DNA of 40,000 nt from Prorocentrum cordatum (GCA_963575745.1 CAUYUJ010001697.1:1-40000); one strand, 5' to 3'; positions 19,313 through 30,300 are shown, numbered from the stretch's first letter. The notes: generated by a model not told the origin, from the sequence alone. Numbers and translations: made by a program.

Positions 19313-19446
19313 GGGGGGGAATGGCACAGCGGGGCGTCGCGACTCGGCTCGCGGCGCTGGCTCCTCGGCGCCCCCCGGGCGCCCGAGGCGCGAGGCGAGC
19401 GCCCCGCGGGCGGGGCCGCAGCGGGCTGCACGCAGCAGATGTCGTG

Positions 19447-19591
19447 CCTCGGCGGCGACGATGGGGGCGAATAGCCCAGGGGCGGGCACTGCGCGCATTC
19501 GCCCGGGAACTTCTCGAGGACACAGGTCATCGGCGCACCCGAACACACGCATTGCTCTCCCCTGGGCTGCTCGCACCCGTCGTCGCCTCTG
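19447..19591. mobile_element. MITE family G, copy B
   Basis: About 145 bp with inverted ends (GGCGGCGACGATGGGGGCGA against TCGCACCCGTCGTCGCC). The inside has GCGCATTCGCCCGGGAAC and ATTGCTC-CCCTGGGCT blocks shared with copy C. Confidence 0.75.
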
Positions 19592-19639
19592 GGTATCCAC
19601 CCCGTTGCCGATTCCGCCCCCCCTGTCGCCTGGCCGGAT

Positions 19640-19795
19640 TTAAGAAAAAAAGAAAAGATAATGGATTCCTAAGGACATAAGTGATAACATGATAATTAAT
19701 TATTGTTTATGGTATGTCTTTCTTTTTGGAAATTTTAAAATTAAAAAGAGAAAATCAAATTTCCAAATTAAAGAAAGAAATTAATGGCGGCTGGG
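19640..19795. other. AT-rich island
   Basis: Abruptly AT-rich. TCTTTTTGGAAATTT at about 19722 is nearly mirrored by AAATTTCC-AAATTAAAGAA at about 19758 as an inverted repeat. No gene or RNA recognised. Confidence 0.6.
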
Positions 19796-19904
19796 CTTGC
19801 TAAGGACTGGTTGCTAGCCAGTGGAGCGCCCTGAGCGTCCGTACCGTTTGCGCAGCATCCACGGAACCATTGAGCGAGCAGGCACAACAAAACCCGCGAG
19901 GTGG

Positions 19905-19980
19905 CAGGAGGAGGAGGAGGAGGAGGAGGAGGAGAACGAGGAGGAAGAGGAAAAGGAGACGGAGACGGAGGAGGCGGAGA
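19905..19980. repeat. (GGA)n microsatellite
   Basis: GGAGGA run passing into GAGACGGAG repeats. Confidence 0.92.
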
Positions 19981-20059
19981 GGAGCAGGCCTGGCGTCACG
20001 CCACAAAAAGACACCCTGGCGCAACAAGGCGAGGTTTCAGCGGCGCCCGTCAACCCGCA

Positions 20060-20225
20060 CAATCAGGACGCACGATCGGGATGCAAGGGCCTTGGAAGGC
20101 CATGTGGGCACCTTGCGAGCGGGGCACAGCCAGCGAAAGCAGCCAAGGATGGGCCGAAGGGGGAGGATGCAAGGGCAACCTTGGAAAGTTGCTCTCATCC
20201 TTGGCATGTGGGTTGACTGAAGTGA
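20060..20225. repeat. Dispersed repeat shared with 33925-34095
   Basis: Long collinear blocks in common: GCCTTGGAAGGCCATG, TTGCGAGCGGGGC, GGATGCAAGGGCAACCTTGG and GCGGGTTGACTG-like. It is around 80 percent identical by eye over 165 bases. Confidence 0.85.
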
Positions 20226-20241
20226 GTAGCCGAATGCGCAC

Positions 20242-20390
20242 CTGTGGTGTATCGTATTTGCGAAAGGTTTGGATAAGCAGAGCGCGACCACCTAAATAGT
20301 CATATGAGTTGGTTGGCATGCCAGAGGATGGCAAGACCTCGGCAAGGTGTTCCACAATCGCGCATGCAGCTCGCACATCTTCGGCAGCCC
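20242..20390 (-). CDS. Possible coding exon, function unknown
   Basis: Between an acceptor-like GCTTGCAAAG at about 20391 and a donor-like CCACAG|GTGCGC at 20241, one frame reads AAEDVRAACAIVEHLAEVLP and then SYDYLGGRALLIQTFRKYDT. The composition is mixed, protein-like and lower in GC than the flanks, unlike the repeat-derived frames nearby. No domain recognised. A GTAAGT donor lies upstream at about 20462 but its phase does not match. The nearby dispersed repeat (20060-20225) may be part of the same transcript. Weak evidence overall. Confidence 0.25.
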
Positions 20391-20589
20391 TTTGCAAGCG
20401 AAGAAGGCATAGCGACACCCCCCACTTCCCCCTCGGACCAAAGGAAGAAAGAATGAGTGTACTTACATAACCACGTTCGCTCGCCCCGAGCCAGCTCACA
20501 CCTGTGCGACATGAGATGGATTCGCGTGTGAACACCTTTCACTCACTCCGCCAACCTTGTATACATCTCGACGCTGCGCTGGTACGGCG

Positions 20590-20775
20590 GAGATGTCGTG
20601 ACTACCCCGGCGTTGGTTTTGCGAACACCACGCGGACCGTTCAACCTTGAGCGATCGGCGGCTTCCCGCTGGCCAGATCGTTATACATCGGCCGAATCTG
20701 AACCGCTGGCGGCGTTCAACCTTGAACGCCCGCGGCGCGGTCGCTGCCGCATCGGCAAGGCACGAACCTACCTTA
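20590..20775. repeat. Dispersed repeat shared with 22325-22475
   Basis: Shared blocks: GTCGTGAC-ACC-CGGCG-TGGTT, ACC-CG-GGACC-T-CA-CCTTGA, CGATCGGCGGCTT/CGACCGGCGGCTG, TTCAACCTTG-ACGCCC. Confidence 0.75.
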
Positions 20776-20816
20776 CCTCCTCGTGGCCCTCACACTCCAC
20801 CCCCCTCTTGTCCCCC

Positions 20817-21180
20817 TAGGGGGCCACATGCGAACCCTACCCCTGCCCCCTCACGATTTCTGAGGGGGAGGGCGGGGTTCACTTCGTTCGGGAGCTCCCG
20901 AGCGAAGTGAACCCCACCCCCCATCCCCCCTCAGAAACCGCGGGGGGTAGGGGTAGGGTTCGCATCTGTAAGGGAACAAAAAGTGACATAAAGATAAAAA
21001 CGCGGAGGTCCGCGCGGGTTTCTCGGATCGGCACAGGACCCCCCTCCCTGGCGCGCGGAGCGCGCCAGGGGCGGAGCAGGAGGCGCCGCCGGGGAGCCCC
21101 AGCGCCGATCCGAGAAATCCGCGCGGACCTCCGAGTTTTTATGTTTATGCCATTTTTTGTTCCCCTAATTTGGCCCCCTA
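20817..21180. mobile_element. Fold-back element T, interrupted by element Y
   Basis: The left end TAGGGGGCCACATGCGAACC is the same as the left end of 30357-30447. The matching right end is split: GGGTTCGCAT ends at 20965, and TGGCCCCCTA reappears at 21171-21180, just beyond an inserted fold-back at 20972-21165. An inner palindrome (GTTCACTTCGTTCGGGAGCT and its mirror) lies at about 20877-20913. Confidence 0.7.
20972..21165. mobile_element. Element Y, intergenic copy with ~60-bp inverted arms
   Basis: Left arm 20972-21032 and right arm 21104-21165 are inverted copies with few mismatches (GGGAACAAAAA, CATAAA-ATAAAAAC, CGGAGGTCCGCGCGG, TTTCTCGGATCGGC). The core CCCTCCCTGGCGCGCGGAGC is shared with 2370-2470 in intron 4. 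Confidence 0.8.
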
Positions 21181-22324
21181 CCCCCATCATCACCCGTTTC
21201 CTCCCCCTCACGCTCCGCACCCCGTCCACTTCTCCCAGTGCGCTGGCGCTCCGTGCACTTCCTCCGCGGGCGCAAAAACCAGCACCCACCTACTGCACGA
21301 GCGGAACACGTGCGCGTGTGCTACAGGGCAGTTTTTAATACATAGGATTTGTCAAAATATAGGATTCTAATACATGATTAATTTATGAATACATTTGTGC
21401 ATGAACTCATCGTTGTTTTTAATACTAAATCCCTGCATTTTTAATATGTGATCCGCACGCGGAGCATGTATTGAAAACGGCACTGTATCTTCGTGATGCT
21501 GAGAGGCAGAAGGGGGAGGGAGCGAGAGCGAGAGCCAGAGCGAGCAAGCCGCCTCGGTCACAACCCCGTACTTCTCTCTCAGATTTCCCACGTACCTTGC
21601 GGCAGCGAGAACAGCGCACAGAAAGGCCTGACGAGGCTCACAATCACGCGCGGGTGGGCCAGCACGGCTTCCCACAGTATTGGCAACACCGCGTCAGCAT
21701 GTGCCTTCTGTCCCCCTCCTTCCGCATCCATCAACCTTCCTCATATACCTCACCCGCTCCATCCTTCCCCTTTCTCCGTCACCGCTCCCCCTGGCTCATC
21801 ATGTCCCCCCCCCTCCGTCATCATTCCTCCTATCCTTCGTGCATCCTCGTCCACCCTTCTTCGTGCGTCCGCCCTCACCCCTCCGCCCTGAACTTCCGAA
21901 CCCCACGTCTTCAAGCTAGGCGGGGGCTCCATCGCGGTCGATGCCGCTGGCTCCTCCCGTCCCTGCTGCCCCTCGGGGAACGGAGGAGAAGGGAGGAGAG
22001 GGGGATGATGCGCATCGCCGCTCGCGGACTCCCTCTACCCCATCACTCCTGCCCTCGCGCACTCACTCCCAGGAGGGAGAAAGGGGGGAAGGGAGGAGGG
22101 CAACGGGAGGAGCGGGGCACCTTCTGGGCGATCTTTTGCCGAGGCGCGGTCTGGTGCCGGTGCCCACGGAGGAGTGAGGCGGACGAGGGAGGAAGAGAGG
22201 GCGCAGGAGGAGGAGGCGAAGAACTGGCGGGGGAGGAAGAGGCCGAAGAGGAGGGAGCATCCCAAGAAGTGACGGGACCTCAGGCGGAGCATGAGCAACA
22301 CGAGGGGTATTGAACAGAGTACTG
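21181..22324. other. No gene recognised
   Basis: AT-rich stretch at about 21310-21460, then pyrimidine-rich and purine-rich sequence. The 280-residue plus-strand frame at 21471-22313 has low-complexity Arg/Pro/Glu composition and no motif. Confidence 0.5.
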
Positions 22325-22475
22325 CAAGTTCGTGTCGTGACGACCACGGCGCTGGTTCCTGACACCCCGTGGACCCTCCAGCCTTGAACGACCGGCGGCT
22401 GTTTGATCATTCAACCTTGGACGCCCATGCTGGGGTCGCCGCCGCGTCGACACGACACGGACCTGCCGTAGACCG
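22325..22475. repeat. Dispersed repeat, second copy of 20590-20775
   Basis: Collinear with 20590-20775 as listed there. It is followed at 22522-22575 by two direct GAAGTCATCTGA-ATCG units. Confidence 0.7.
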
Positions 22476-23840
22476 GAAGGAAAATCAGGGAAACAACTTC
22501 CGCTTGGGCGAAGTGAAGAAAGGGCAGATGTCAAAGCCGAAGTCATCTGACATCGACTGAAGTCATCTGATATCGTGCGTGGAGTCAGCGCCCTGACTTC
22601 GCGGCTGCGGCCTGCAGGCGAATTCCTCTCCGCACTCGAGCCTCTGTCACGGTCCATGCCGGGATCGCCCGGGATGCCGAAGCGGATCGGGTGCCGGCCC
22701 GCGCAGGCGGCGCTGCTGGCATGGCGCAAGACCCCGGGATGCTCAAGCTCCCCAGCTGCCGCCCGTGGTCCAGACATGGGACGCAGGAGGGCATGCTGGC
22801 ACTACGCGTGTCCTTCTTGGAGGCGTGCGTCCGACCAAATCACATGGCACGACCGCGCTGCAGCAGATCGTGACCTCAGCAAGATGGCCGCACAGCGCCC
22901 GCCACAGAGCACATCCTATGATATCTCTGAGCGCGCGCGTCACCCCCTCTTCGGGGCGGCGCACGCATACTGTAAGTACGTCTGTCGGGAGCGTCCAACG
23001 AGGGGGGCGTCCAAGAGGGGGGGGCGCAAATCATGGCCGGCGGCATGTGCGCGGCCCAGGGGGGCGCCAGGGACGTGTAGAAACAAGAAGAGGCGCCCTG
23101 AAGCCTGGGGAGAGCTCATGGCCCCCGCCATGATGTCCAGACCCCCCTAGTCATCACCCCCCCCTCTTGGCCGCCTCCGAGCTTGGGTGAAGCCGAAGAA
23201 AGGGGCCTCGCAGGAGAGAGGGGGGGCGCCCTGGTAAGGCCATCGCGGTGAATTTCCCGATGCCGGAGCCAGTTTCCACCTTCGCACGGGGGCAGCGGGC
23301 GGCGGCGACGGGAGAGCGGCCGAGCTGAGGAGACGAGCAGCCAGCAAGATATGCTCAAGCGCACACATCGCAAGGCTTCAGCGGCCAAGGCGAGCAGACA
23401 CAGCCAGAAGACGGCCCTCATTCCACACCCATATCTTATTCTCTCTCTCTCTCTCTCTCTTCTATCTCTCTCATACTTGTATGGAAATCCGCCGACCCCG
23501 TCGGCGTGTGGAAGACGCTCTTCCAGAGGTCGCCGTCGTCGTCGTGTCCACTCCGTCGTCTCGTCGTCTCCGTCGTCGTCTCCGTCTCCGTCGTCTCCTC
23601 GTCGTCTCCGTTACTCGTCGTTTCCGTCGTCCCCCGTTCCTTTCCCTGGGCCCTCCTCCTTCAGCGCGCCAGTCAAACCGACATGGATCAACGTCGTAGC
23701 TAAGTCGAAGGAAAGCCCCTTCACTTTGATCCCTTCCCCCCCCAGGGGGGGACCCGAAAAGAGGGTCCCGAGGGATGACACCCGCGGGTTGACACCCGGA
23801 GGGTGGGTCGCCCCCCAGATACACATCCCCCCAGGGAGTT
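22476..23840. other. No gene recognised; (CT)n and CGTCGT tracts
   Basis: Open frames at 22575-23150 (both strands) show no known domain. A CT run lies at 23436-23470 and an irregular CGTCGTCTCCGT tract at 23530-23640. Confidence 0.5.
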
Positions 23841-24365
23841 TCCGGGCCCAGGAAAGCCCCAAGACAACCCCAAGACGGTCCTCGACGACCCCGAAATGCC
23901 GAATTACCAGTCCAAGACGCCAGAGTAGCCTCCAAACGTGGCTCAAGAGGTTTCAAAACGCACAAACCACAGATGTTCCCCAAGTTTCTTTTGAAAAAAC
24001 TTGGCGTTCTCGCATTGTCGGCTTCCCGACGCTCCAAGACAGCCCAAGAGGCTCTCAAGTCTGCCCAAGAGGCCTCCAAGAGGGTCCCAAAACGACCCAA
24101 AAGGGCCCCAAGACCGCCCAACAAGACAGCCCCCAAAACGGCTCCAAGAGGGAGCCCAGACGGGAGACCCGACCGAACATTTCGAGCCCTCGGCCTAAGA
24201 GGCTCCCAGAAGGCCCCCAGATGCCCCCAAGAAGACCCCCGAGGGGCCCCAAGATGCCCTCAAGAGACACCCAGGAAGCGCTCCAAGAGGACCCCACGAG
24301 GCTCCCACGAGGCCCCTACGAGGCTTCCAAGAGGCCCCAAAACTACCCCCAAGAAGCCCCCAGGA
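23841..24365 (+). repeat. CCCAAGAGG-type degenerate repeat block
   Basis: Irregular AAGAGGCCCCAAGA and GCCCCCAAGAAGACCCC units in the plus orientation, leading directly into the trinucleotide tract that follows. Confidence 0.75.
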
Positions 24366-24560
<195 letters not shown>

Positions 24561-24599
24561 GTCGTTGTTCGGGGTCGGCGGCACCGGCCGTAAGGCCTC

Positions 24600-24875
24600 T
24601 CCAATCGATATAGGCAGGCGTGTGCAAGCTAAACAAAAAATACTCCCATGAAATCACATACATATTACCTATATACCTGTATAGTGAAAGATACACACAT
24701 AAAGATGTAGCCCGACATACATGCATATGTATTTGTGTATGTAAACATGTAGATGTACCTATGCACATAAATGCACATGTGTATGAACAACTTGTGACTC
24801 ACATATGAAACATGTGTATATACAAGTGTGAACACATGTATGTGTATGATCCAAACAAGCACGCGCGCCGCGCCG
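24600..24875. other. AT-rich low-complexity stretch
   Basis: Repeated ACATGTAT, ATATAC and CACATG words. The 65-residue minus-strand frame (24665-24862) is low complexity and not credible. Confidence 0.6.
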
Positions 24876-25013
24876 CATAGGTTTTGGTGCGAGGAAAGGC
24901 AACGTCAAACACAATGAGGGCAGGTGGCAATGCCTCCTGGTCGCATCGTAAAGATGACTCGCTCACTCGTCCGCGCGTATTTGCAGAGCTGATCGCTTAA
25001 ATGTGCAGGGGCT

Positions 25014-26207
25014 CTAGGAGGCGAACATGCCCTGGAGAAGCAGACGCTTGTCGGTCAGGAAGTAGTGCTCAAATTGGTGTCCTGCTAATTCCTACTACCT
25101 CCTCCTCCTCCTCCCTCCCTTCCTCCCTCCCTCATTTCCTCCCTCTCTCCCTCCCTGCTTCCCTCCCTGCCTGCCTCCCTGCCCGCCTCCCTCCCTGCCT
25201 CCCTGCCTCCCTGCTTGCCTGCCTGCCTGCCTCATGCCTGCCTGCCTGCCTGCCTGCCTGGCTGCCTGCCTCTTCCTCTAAACTCTCATCGTGATATCTA
25301 TCCGTCACCGTGTCCCCTGCCACGTGGAGACAGTGTAGACAGCCAAGCACTGCATGCTAAGCCAAGAACTGCATGGAAAAGATTATGTCAGGATTCTAAC
25401 GCAACCCCCCCCCCCGGGCCACGCTCCATTGCGTGCAGCGCCCCCTTCCCGAAGGTTTCTGGATGACCCGACCCTGCCTCGGGCTCTCCAGAAGCATTTC
25501 ACGGCTTCCAAGACAGCACGGGAAACCCATAAGCCCCCAAGAGGGCCCGAAATACGGCAACTCTGCAAAACTATGAGCGAGCGGCCGATGATACGACGCT
25601 GGCGTCCTCGGTCCATTCTGGCTGCAACAGTGGGGATCGTTTTCCACACCACTGAAATCCGAGAGCGCCAGAATGAACCGCGCGCTTGCTGAAGATGTCG
25701 CCATCGCTCCATCATCTGGAAAAAAATATCATGCTGCTGCCCAGTGGGATGTCCAGTCTGTGCTCTTCCAACCAGGGTCTCCTCCTCCTCCTCCTCATCC
25801 TCCTCCTTTTCCTCCTCCTTTTCCTCCTCCTCCTCCTCCTCCTCCTCCTCTTCCCTTGCTCGTCGTGCTCTCCACCTTGTGGCATCGGAACAGTCCGAAG
25901 TGGTGTTTGGTGAAGTAGGGCTCCAGCAGCGCCAGCCGCTGCGGAGCGGCGGGGTGGCCCACCTGGTGGGTCTGGGCAAGATGCGGAGGGAAAGGGAGCG
26001 GGGGAAGAGCGGGAGGGGGGAGGGGCAAGAGGAGGGGAGGGGCAAGAGGAGGTGAGGGGGGTGAAGGGAGGGACAAGAGGAGGGGGGAGGGGGGAGGAGG
26101 GAGGGGCAAGCTAGGTGCGCTCGCGTCAGATCTAACATCCGACCCATCCCTCCCATCCCTCACCATGGCGTAGATGTCCTCTCTATGCGCACAGTCGGAT
26201 GTCGCTG
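25014..26207 (-). CDS. Possible multi-exon gene of unknown function
   Basis: Three protein-like segments with splice-like edges lie in order on the minus strand. First, 26169-26207 reads TSDCAHREDIYAM after CCCTGCAG and ends at ATG|GTGAGG. Second, about 25876-25971 follows TTGCCCAG, reads THQVGHPAAPQRLALLEPYF then TKHHFGLFRCHK, and ends at AAG|GTGGAG. Its phase fits the first segment, though CACCAG|GTG is an alternative acceptor. Third, 25014-25081 follows ATTAGCAG, reads HQFEHYFLTDKRLLLQGMFA and then S before a TAG stop. Phase between the second and third segments needs at least one more exon. A TTTTTTTCCAG acceptor at about 25720 is a candidate. The introns hold GGA/CCT microsatellites. No family recognised. 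Confidence 0.38.
25095..25275. repeat. CCTCC/CCTG simple repeats
   Basis: TCC, CCCTCC and then CCTGCCTG repeats, directly upstream (minus strand) of the candidate terminal exon. Confidence 0.93.
25780..25855. repeat. (TCC)n microsatellite
   Basis: TCCTCC run with CAT and TTT interruptions, just inside the intron after the second candidate exon. Confidence 0.93.
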
Positions 26208-26259
26208 CAGGGTATAGTATTGCATGGCATAGCATGGTGTTGAAGATCAACGCGGACCC

Positions 26260-26850
26260 TGGCATAGCACGGCGTGGCGACGCCTCAAAGTGGGGGGGGC
26301 TTCTGCGGCCCAAAAAATCAACGAATCGACACCGAATGTGGAATCACTTCCGATGGTCGTTTCGGGGGACCTTTTTTTGATTTGGAGGCCTATTTGAAAG
26401 GACCAGAAACCGTTCTGTGGCATGGCACTGGAATTAATGACGCCAGCGCTGCAGAGGGAGCACGATTCGGAACGAGCGGAAGCGCGGAAATGAGACCAGC
26501 GCTGCAGCGGGAGCGCGATTCGGAGGACGCGTAGCCTGACATAGCATGGCGTGGCGACGCCCCAGAAGGAGGGGGGGCTTCTGCGACCCAAAAAAATCAA
26601 CGAACCGGCACCGAATGTGTAATCACTTCCGATGGTTTTTTCGGGTTGGGAGCGTTTTTACAATTTAGTATTTTTTGGAAGGACCGAAAACCATTCCATA
26701 ACATGGCGCTGGAAATAATGACGCCCACGCTGCAGCGGGAGCACGATTCGGAACGAGCGGAAGCGCGGAAATGAGGCCAGCGCTGCAGCGGGAGGACGAT
26801 TCGGAACGAGCGGTAGCCCGAAAATGAGGCCAGCGCTTCAGCGAGAACAT
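26260..26850 (+). repeat. ~270-bp tandem duplication with a partial third copy
   Basis: Units start CATAGCACGGCGTGGCGACG (about 26262) and CATAGCATGGCGTGGCGACG (about 26533). Both continue with GGGGGGCTTCTGCG-CCC, ATCAACGAA, CACTTCCGATGG and CCAGCGCTGCAGCGGGAG. A partial third copy of the tail lies at 26760-26850. Confidence 0.9.
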
Positions 26851-27030
26851 CATTTCGAAACAAACCCAAGCGAAAACCCGTTTCCCATAAATCCTGTGAA
26901 AAAACAATACGCGGGGCGAAGATCTCCCGGACGTCACCAGGGGAGAGAGGAGAGTAGTATTCATATTGTGTAGTTGTGGCACAGGGGGGGAGGGTGTGGG
27001 GGTGGGGGGGGGGGCAAACCACACGCAGAA

Positions 27031-27186
27031 GGCATCTATACACCACAGCCGTGCCAAGCTGGGGCCATCGTGGGCCCTGGCATGATGCATACGCCCTCCT
27101 GGCCAGGGCCAGGAGGGTCTAGACACCATCCTAGGGCCCAGGATGGCCCTGGCCTGGCACGGTGGTGGAGTGGTGTATAGACGCCT
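27031..27186. repeat. Palindromic element P, copy 1
   Basis: GGCATCTATACACCAC-GCCGTGCCA at the left faces TGGCACGGTGGTGGAGTGGT and TGTATAGACGCC at the right. The interior contains CCTGGCCAGGGCCAGG and CCTAGGGCCCAGG palindromes. Confidence 0.8.
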
Positions 27187-27263
27187 TCGTCGGAGACCAC
27201 ACAACATGCTCGCATGGTGCACCAAAAAACGGGTGCAGCAGGTGACCGATAACAGCCGCCCAC

Positions 27264-27631
27264 GGAACGACGAGCGGCAGAGAAGGCAAGGGAGGGGGGA
27301 GGGGCAAGAGGGGAGAGACGAGGAGAGAGAGGACGATCCCATCTGCGACGCAACTAGGCCACACGAAGAAGGCATCTATGCACCACCGCCGTGCCAGGCC
27401 AGGGCCCATCCTGGGCCCCAGGATGGTGTCTAGACCCTCCCGGCCTCGGCCAGGAGGACGTATGCACCATGCCAGGGCCCAGGATGGCCCCGGCCTGGCG
27501 CGGCGGAGGTGCATAGATGCCTTCCTCGTGTTGTCTGGCTGCGTCGCAGATGGGGCCGTCCTCCCTCTCCTCGTCACTCCCCTCCTCTTGCCTCTCCCCC
27601 CTCCCTTGCCTTCTCTGCCGCTTGTCGTTCC
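27264..27631. repeat. 368-bp palindrome with ~140-bp arms, containing element P copy 2
   Basis: The left arm starts GGAACGACGAGCGGCAGAGA and the right arm ends in its inverse, with GA/CT-rich stretches, CATCTGCGACGCA and GGCATCTATGCACC all mirrored. The centre is a second element P (27371-27521). Confidence 0.85.
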
Positions 27632-27880
27632 GCTCCCCCCTCCCTTGCCTTCTCGTGCCGCTCGTCCTCGTCAGAGGCCACACGACGCCTTCGTCAGAGG
27701 CCACACGACGCGCTCGCGCGGTGCAGGAAAAAAGACACGGCGCAGCAGGTGGCCGACAGCACCCGCGCGCGGAGCGACGAGCGGCAGGGGAAGGCGAGGC
27801 GGGCACGCGCGCGCGGGGCGAGGGCACGACAGCGTGTCCTCGGGCCGTGGCAGCACCGCGGGCGGCGGCAGACTAACCAA
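27632..27880. repeat. Partial repeats flanking the palindrome
   Basis: CCTTCGTCAGAGGCCACACG occurs here (with its second half repeated in tandem), and GCAGCAGGTG-CCGA matches the segment at 27182-27260 left of the palindrome. The palindrome is thus also embedded in direct repeats. Confidence 0.7.
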
Positions 27881-27884
27881 CCAG

Positions 27885-28270
27885 CCAGGAGGAGGAGGAG
27901 GAGGAGGAGGAGGAGGAGGAGGAGGAGAAGGAGGACAGGGAGGAGGAGGAGGAGGAGGAGGAGGAGGAGGAGGAGGAGGGAGGAGGAGGAGGAGGGAGGG
28001 AGGAGGAGGAGGAGGAGGGAGAGGAGGGCGGAGGAGGAGGGAGGAGGAGGAGGGAGGAGGGAGGGGAGGGAGAAGGAGGAGGGAGGAGGAGGGAGGAGGG
28101 AGGAGGGAGGAGGGAGGAGGGAGGAGGGAGGAGGGAGGAGGAGGAGGAGGAAGGAGGGAGGAGGGAGGAGGGAGAAGGGAGGAGGAGGAGGAGGAGGAGC
28201 AGGAGGAAGGGAGGAGGGAGGGAGGAGGGAGGAGGGAGGAGGGAGGAGGGAGGAGGGAGGGAGGAGCGCA
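27885..28270. repeat. ~385-bp (GGA)n / GGAGGAGGGA purine tract
   Basis: All-purine plus strand apart from one or two bases. It starts as GGA trinucleotides and passes into a decamer GGAGGGAGGA pattern. The Gly/Arg/Glu and Pro/Ser/Leu open frames are artefacts. Confidence 0.96.
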
Positions 28271-29035
28271 ACGTGGCAACCCACGTCGGCGCCCGCCAGC
28301 CGCCATGCGGCCTGTGGCCGTGAGCGCAAGGAGTCCGCCATGCCATCGAGGCACTGACTGCCTGTCGGTAGACATGCTGCCCCAGAGGCCGAAGAGGCCA
28401 AGACAGCCGAGAGGCCGCATAGGACAGACAGACGGACAGATAGAAAGGCGCGCAGGTGGTCCGCCGAGGAGCGGAGCCTGCAAGGCCCGCGCGGGTGGAC
28501 CAGAGCCCCCCTTGCATGCGGTCGATGTCGGCGTGTGGAGGCTAGGGGGGGGCATGGCGCAGTGCGAGGTGCACCGCGAGTGTGCACACGGTCCAGTGTC
28601 GATGTCCGAGAGGTCGAGCGTTGCGGGTGGGTGTTGGAGGTCGGTGTTGCCCGTGGTACTGGAGGTCGATGGGTGGAGGTGACGTGGAGGCCACACAGGG
28701 CCCACCCTGAAGATTGCTCTGCCGAGCTCGAAGAGGGATGGAAGCAGGCGCCTGCTGGAGACACCTTAAGTTGCCCTAAGGCCGAGTCGGGCTGGTCTGG
28801 AGCCACCTTGAAACTATGCAGGGACGTCGTGAAAACGTCATGGGAAACCTGGGCACGGTTTGGGAGCCATCTGGGGGAACAGTGGAGTCTAGCATATGTC
28901 GTCTAATGCAGCCCGAGAGCCGTATGGAGGACTCCTGGAAGCAATCAGGTGCCGTTGAAAGCACCAAGCAAGAAACTTGGCCAAACGTTGTGGAAACGCA
29001 GCGCAGACGTGGCTAATATTCGAGTTTAATATCAC
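28271..29035. other. No gene recognised
   Basis: Mixed sequence with Trp- and Gly-rich short frames and no motif. Around 28750-28960 it starts to show the TGGGGCC/TTGGG texture of the next block. Confidence 0.45.
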
Positions 29036-30090
29036 TCGTTTGTGCTTGAATGCGTGGCCGCCTTGGGGCTGTCTTGGGACTCTTCGGATGAATATTTTGG
29101 ACTTTCCTGGGGGCCGTATTGGAGCCTGTCGTAAGGCTCTCTTGGGCCTCCTGGGGCTTTTGGAGGACGCTTTGGCGGTCTCCTAAGGCAGTCTTGGCGC
29201 TGTCTTGGCGCCCTTCTGGGCCATCCGGGGGCCCCGTAGGTCGCTTGCGGGTCCTCTGGGGCAGTCATTGGCGCCAGATGAAGCCGTCATGGGGCCCCTT
29301 AGACTCGTCTTGAGGCGATCGTGGGAGCCTTCGAAGCTGCCTGTTACGCACTCAACACACAGAAGACGATCATGCTGGATAACACAAGATGTTCGCCTCT
29401 CGGGGCAGTCATGGAGCGCTTTTGTGCCGTGGTGGGGCCCTCGTGGACAGTCGTGGGGCCCTCTTGGGCCGCATGCGGTCCTTCGAAGGCGTCGCGGGGT
29501 TTCAAGGGCCATCTTAGAATCCTCCAGGCACGCTCCTGGGCCGTCCTGGGGCCATTGGGGGCCGTCTTTGGAGTCCTCCTGGGCACTTTGTCGATTTTTT
29601 TTTGTTGACTGCTTTGGGTCGATCTACAGGCAGTACGAAAAAGAACGAAGTTCCTTCGAAAAACAATGCGGTTGCCTCTAGGGGGGCTCTTGGAAGCGAT
29701 CTCAAGAGTTCCTGCGGCAGTCTGTGAGCCTCCGTGGACCTCCTTGGGGGCCTTTCTGGGCCGTCTAAGCGCCCATTTGGAAAGCCTGGGGTGTTTCGAT
29801 GGCGCACTGGGAGTCTCTGAGGGCCGTCTTGGAATGCTGTTGGCGCCCTCTTGGGCCGTCCTGGGGCTATGTTGGGCCATTTTGGAACCTCTCGGGCAGA
29901 CTTGGCGCCAAGTGGGGGCTCTCACGGGCCCTTTTAAGCCGTATGGATGCAATCGCGGGAGACTCTTGGGCCGTCTTGGACGCACTGAGCCTCTCGGGAG
30001 ATTCGTCGCGGGCTTCTTGGGGGCTTCTTGGGCCGTCTGTCTGCCCGCTTGGGCCATGCCGCTGGCACCTTGGCCCGTCTGAGGGCCGTG
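29036..30090 (-). repeat. CCCAAGAGG-type repeat block, inverted orientation
   Basis: The plus strand reads CTTGGGGC, GGGCCGTCTTGG and CTCTTGGGCCGTCC units, the reverse complement of the blocks at 5, 15, 24 and 37 kb. No coding evidence. Confidence 0.75.
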
Positions 30091-30114
30091 TTCGAGCGCC
30101 TACGGGAGTCGGAG

Positions 30115-30300
30115 CTGAGATAGAGCCCGAGGCTCGCGCTGCATCGCCGGGCACATCGGCGATGCGGCTCGAGGTGGCGCGCGATGGTCTCCACGCCGAC
30201 GCCGCTGCTGCATCGCCGACGCCGCCGTTCCGCTGCACCATAGATGCATCGTCGATGCAGCGGCGATGCAGCGGCGATGCGGCGCGAGGTGCACGCATGG
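30115..30300. repeat. CATCGCCG/CGGCGATG palindromic cluster
   Basis: GCATCGCCG and its inverse CGGCGATGC occur several times (about 30138, 30170, 30209, 30256, 30268), allowing many hairpins. Confidence 0.7.

Noticed and set aside
23920-23950. Second spliced-leader relic (GTAGCC then TGGCTCAAG)
   Set aside because: Wrong spacing and middle sequence, and it lies inside CTCAAGAGG-type repeats, which produce CTCAAG by chance.
27871-28705. Long Gly/Arg/Glu and Pro/Ser/Leu frames around 28 kb, and similar frames at 17.5, 19.1, 24.4, 31.1 and 31.8 kb
   Set aside because: Pure microsatellite translation (GGA, TCC, GTC, CAA).
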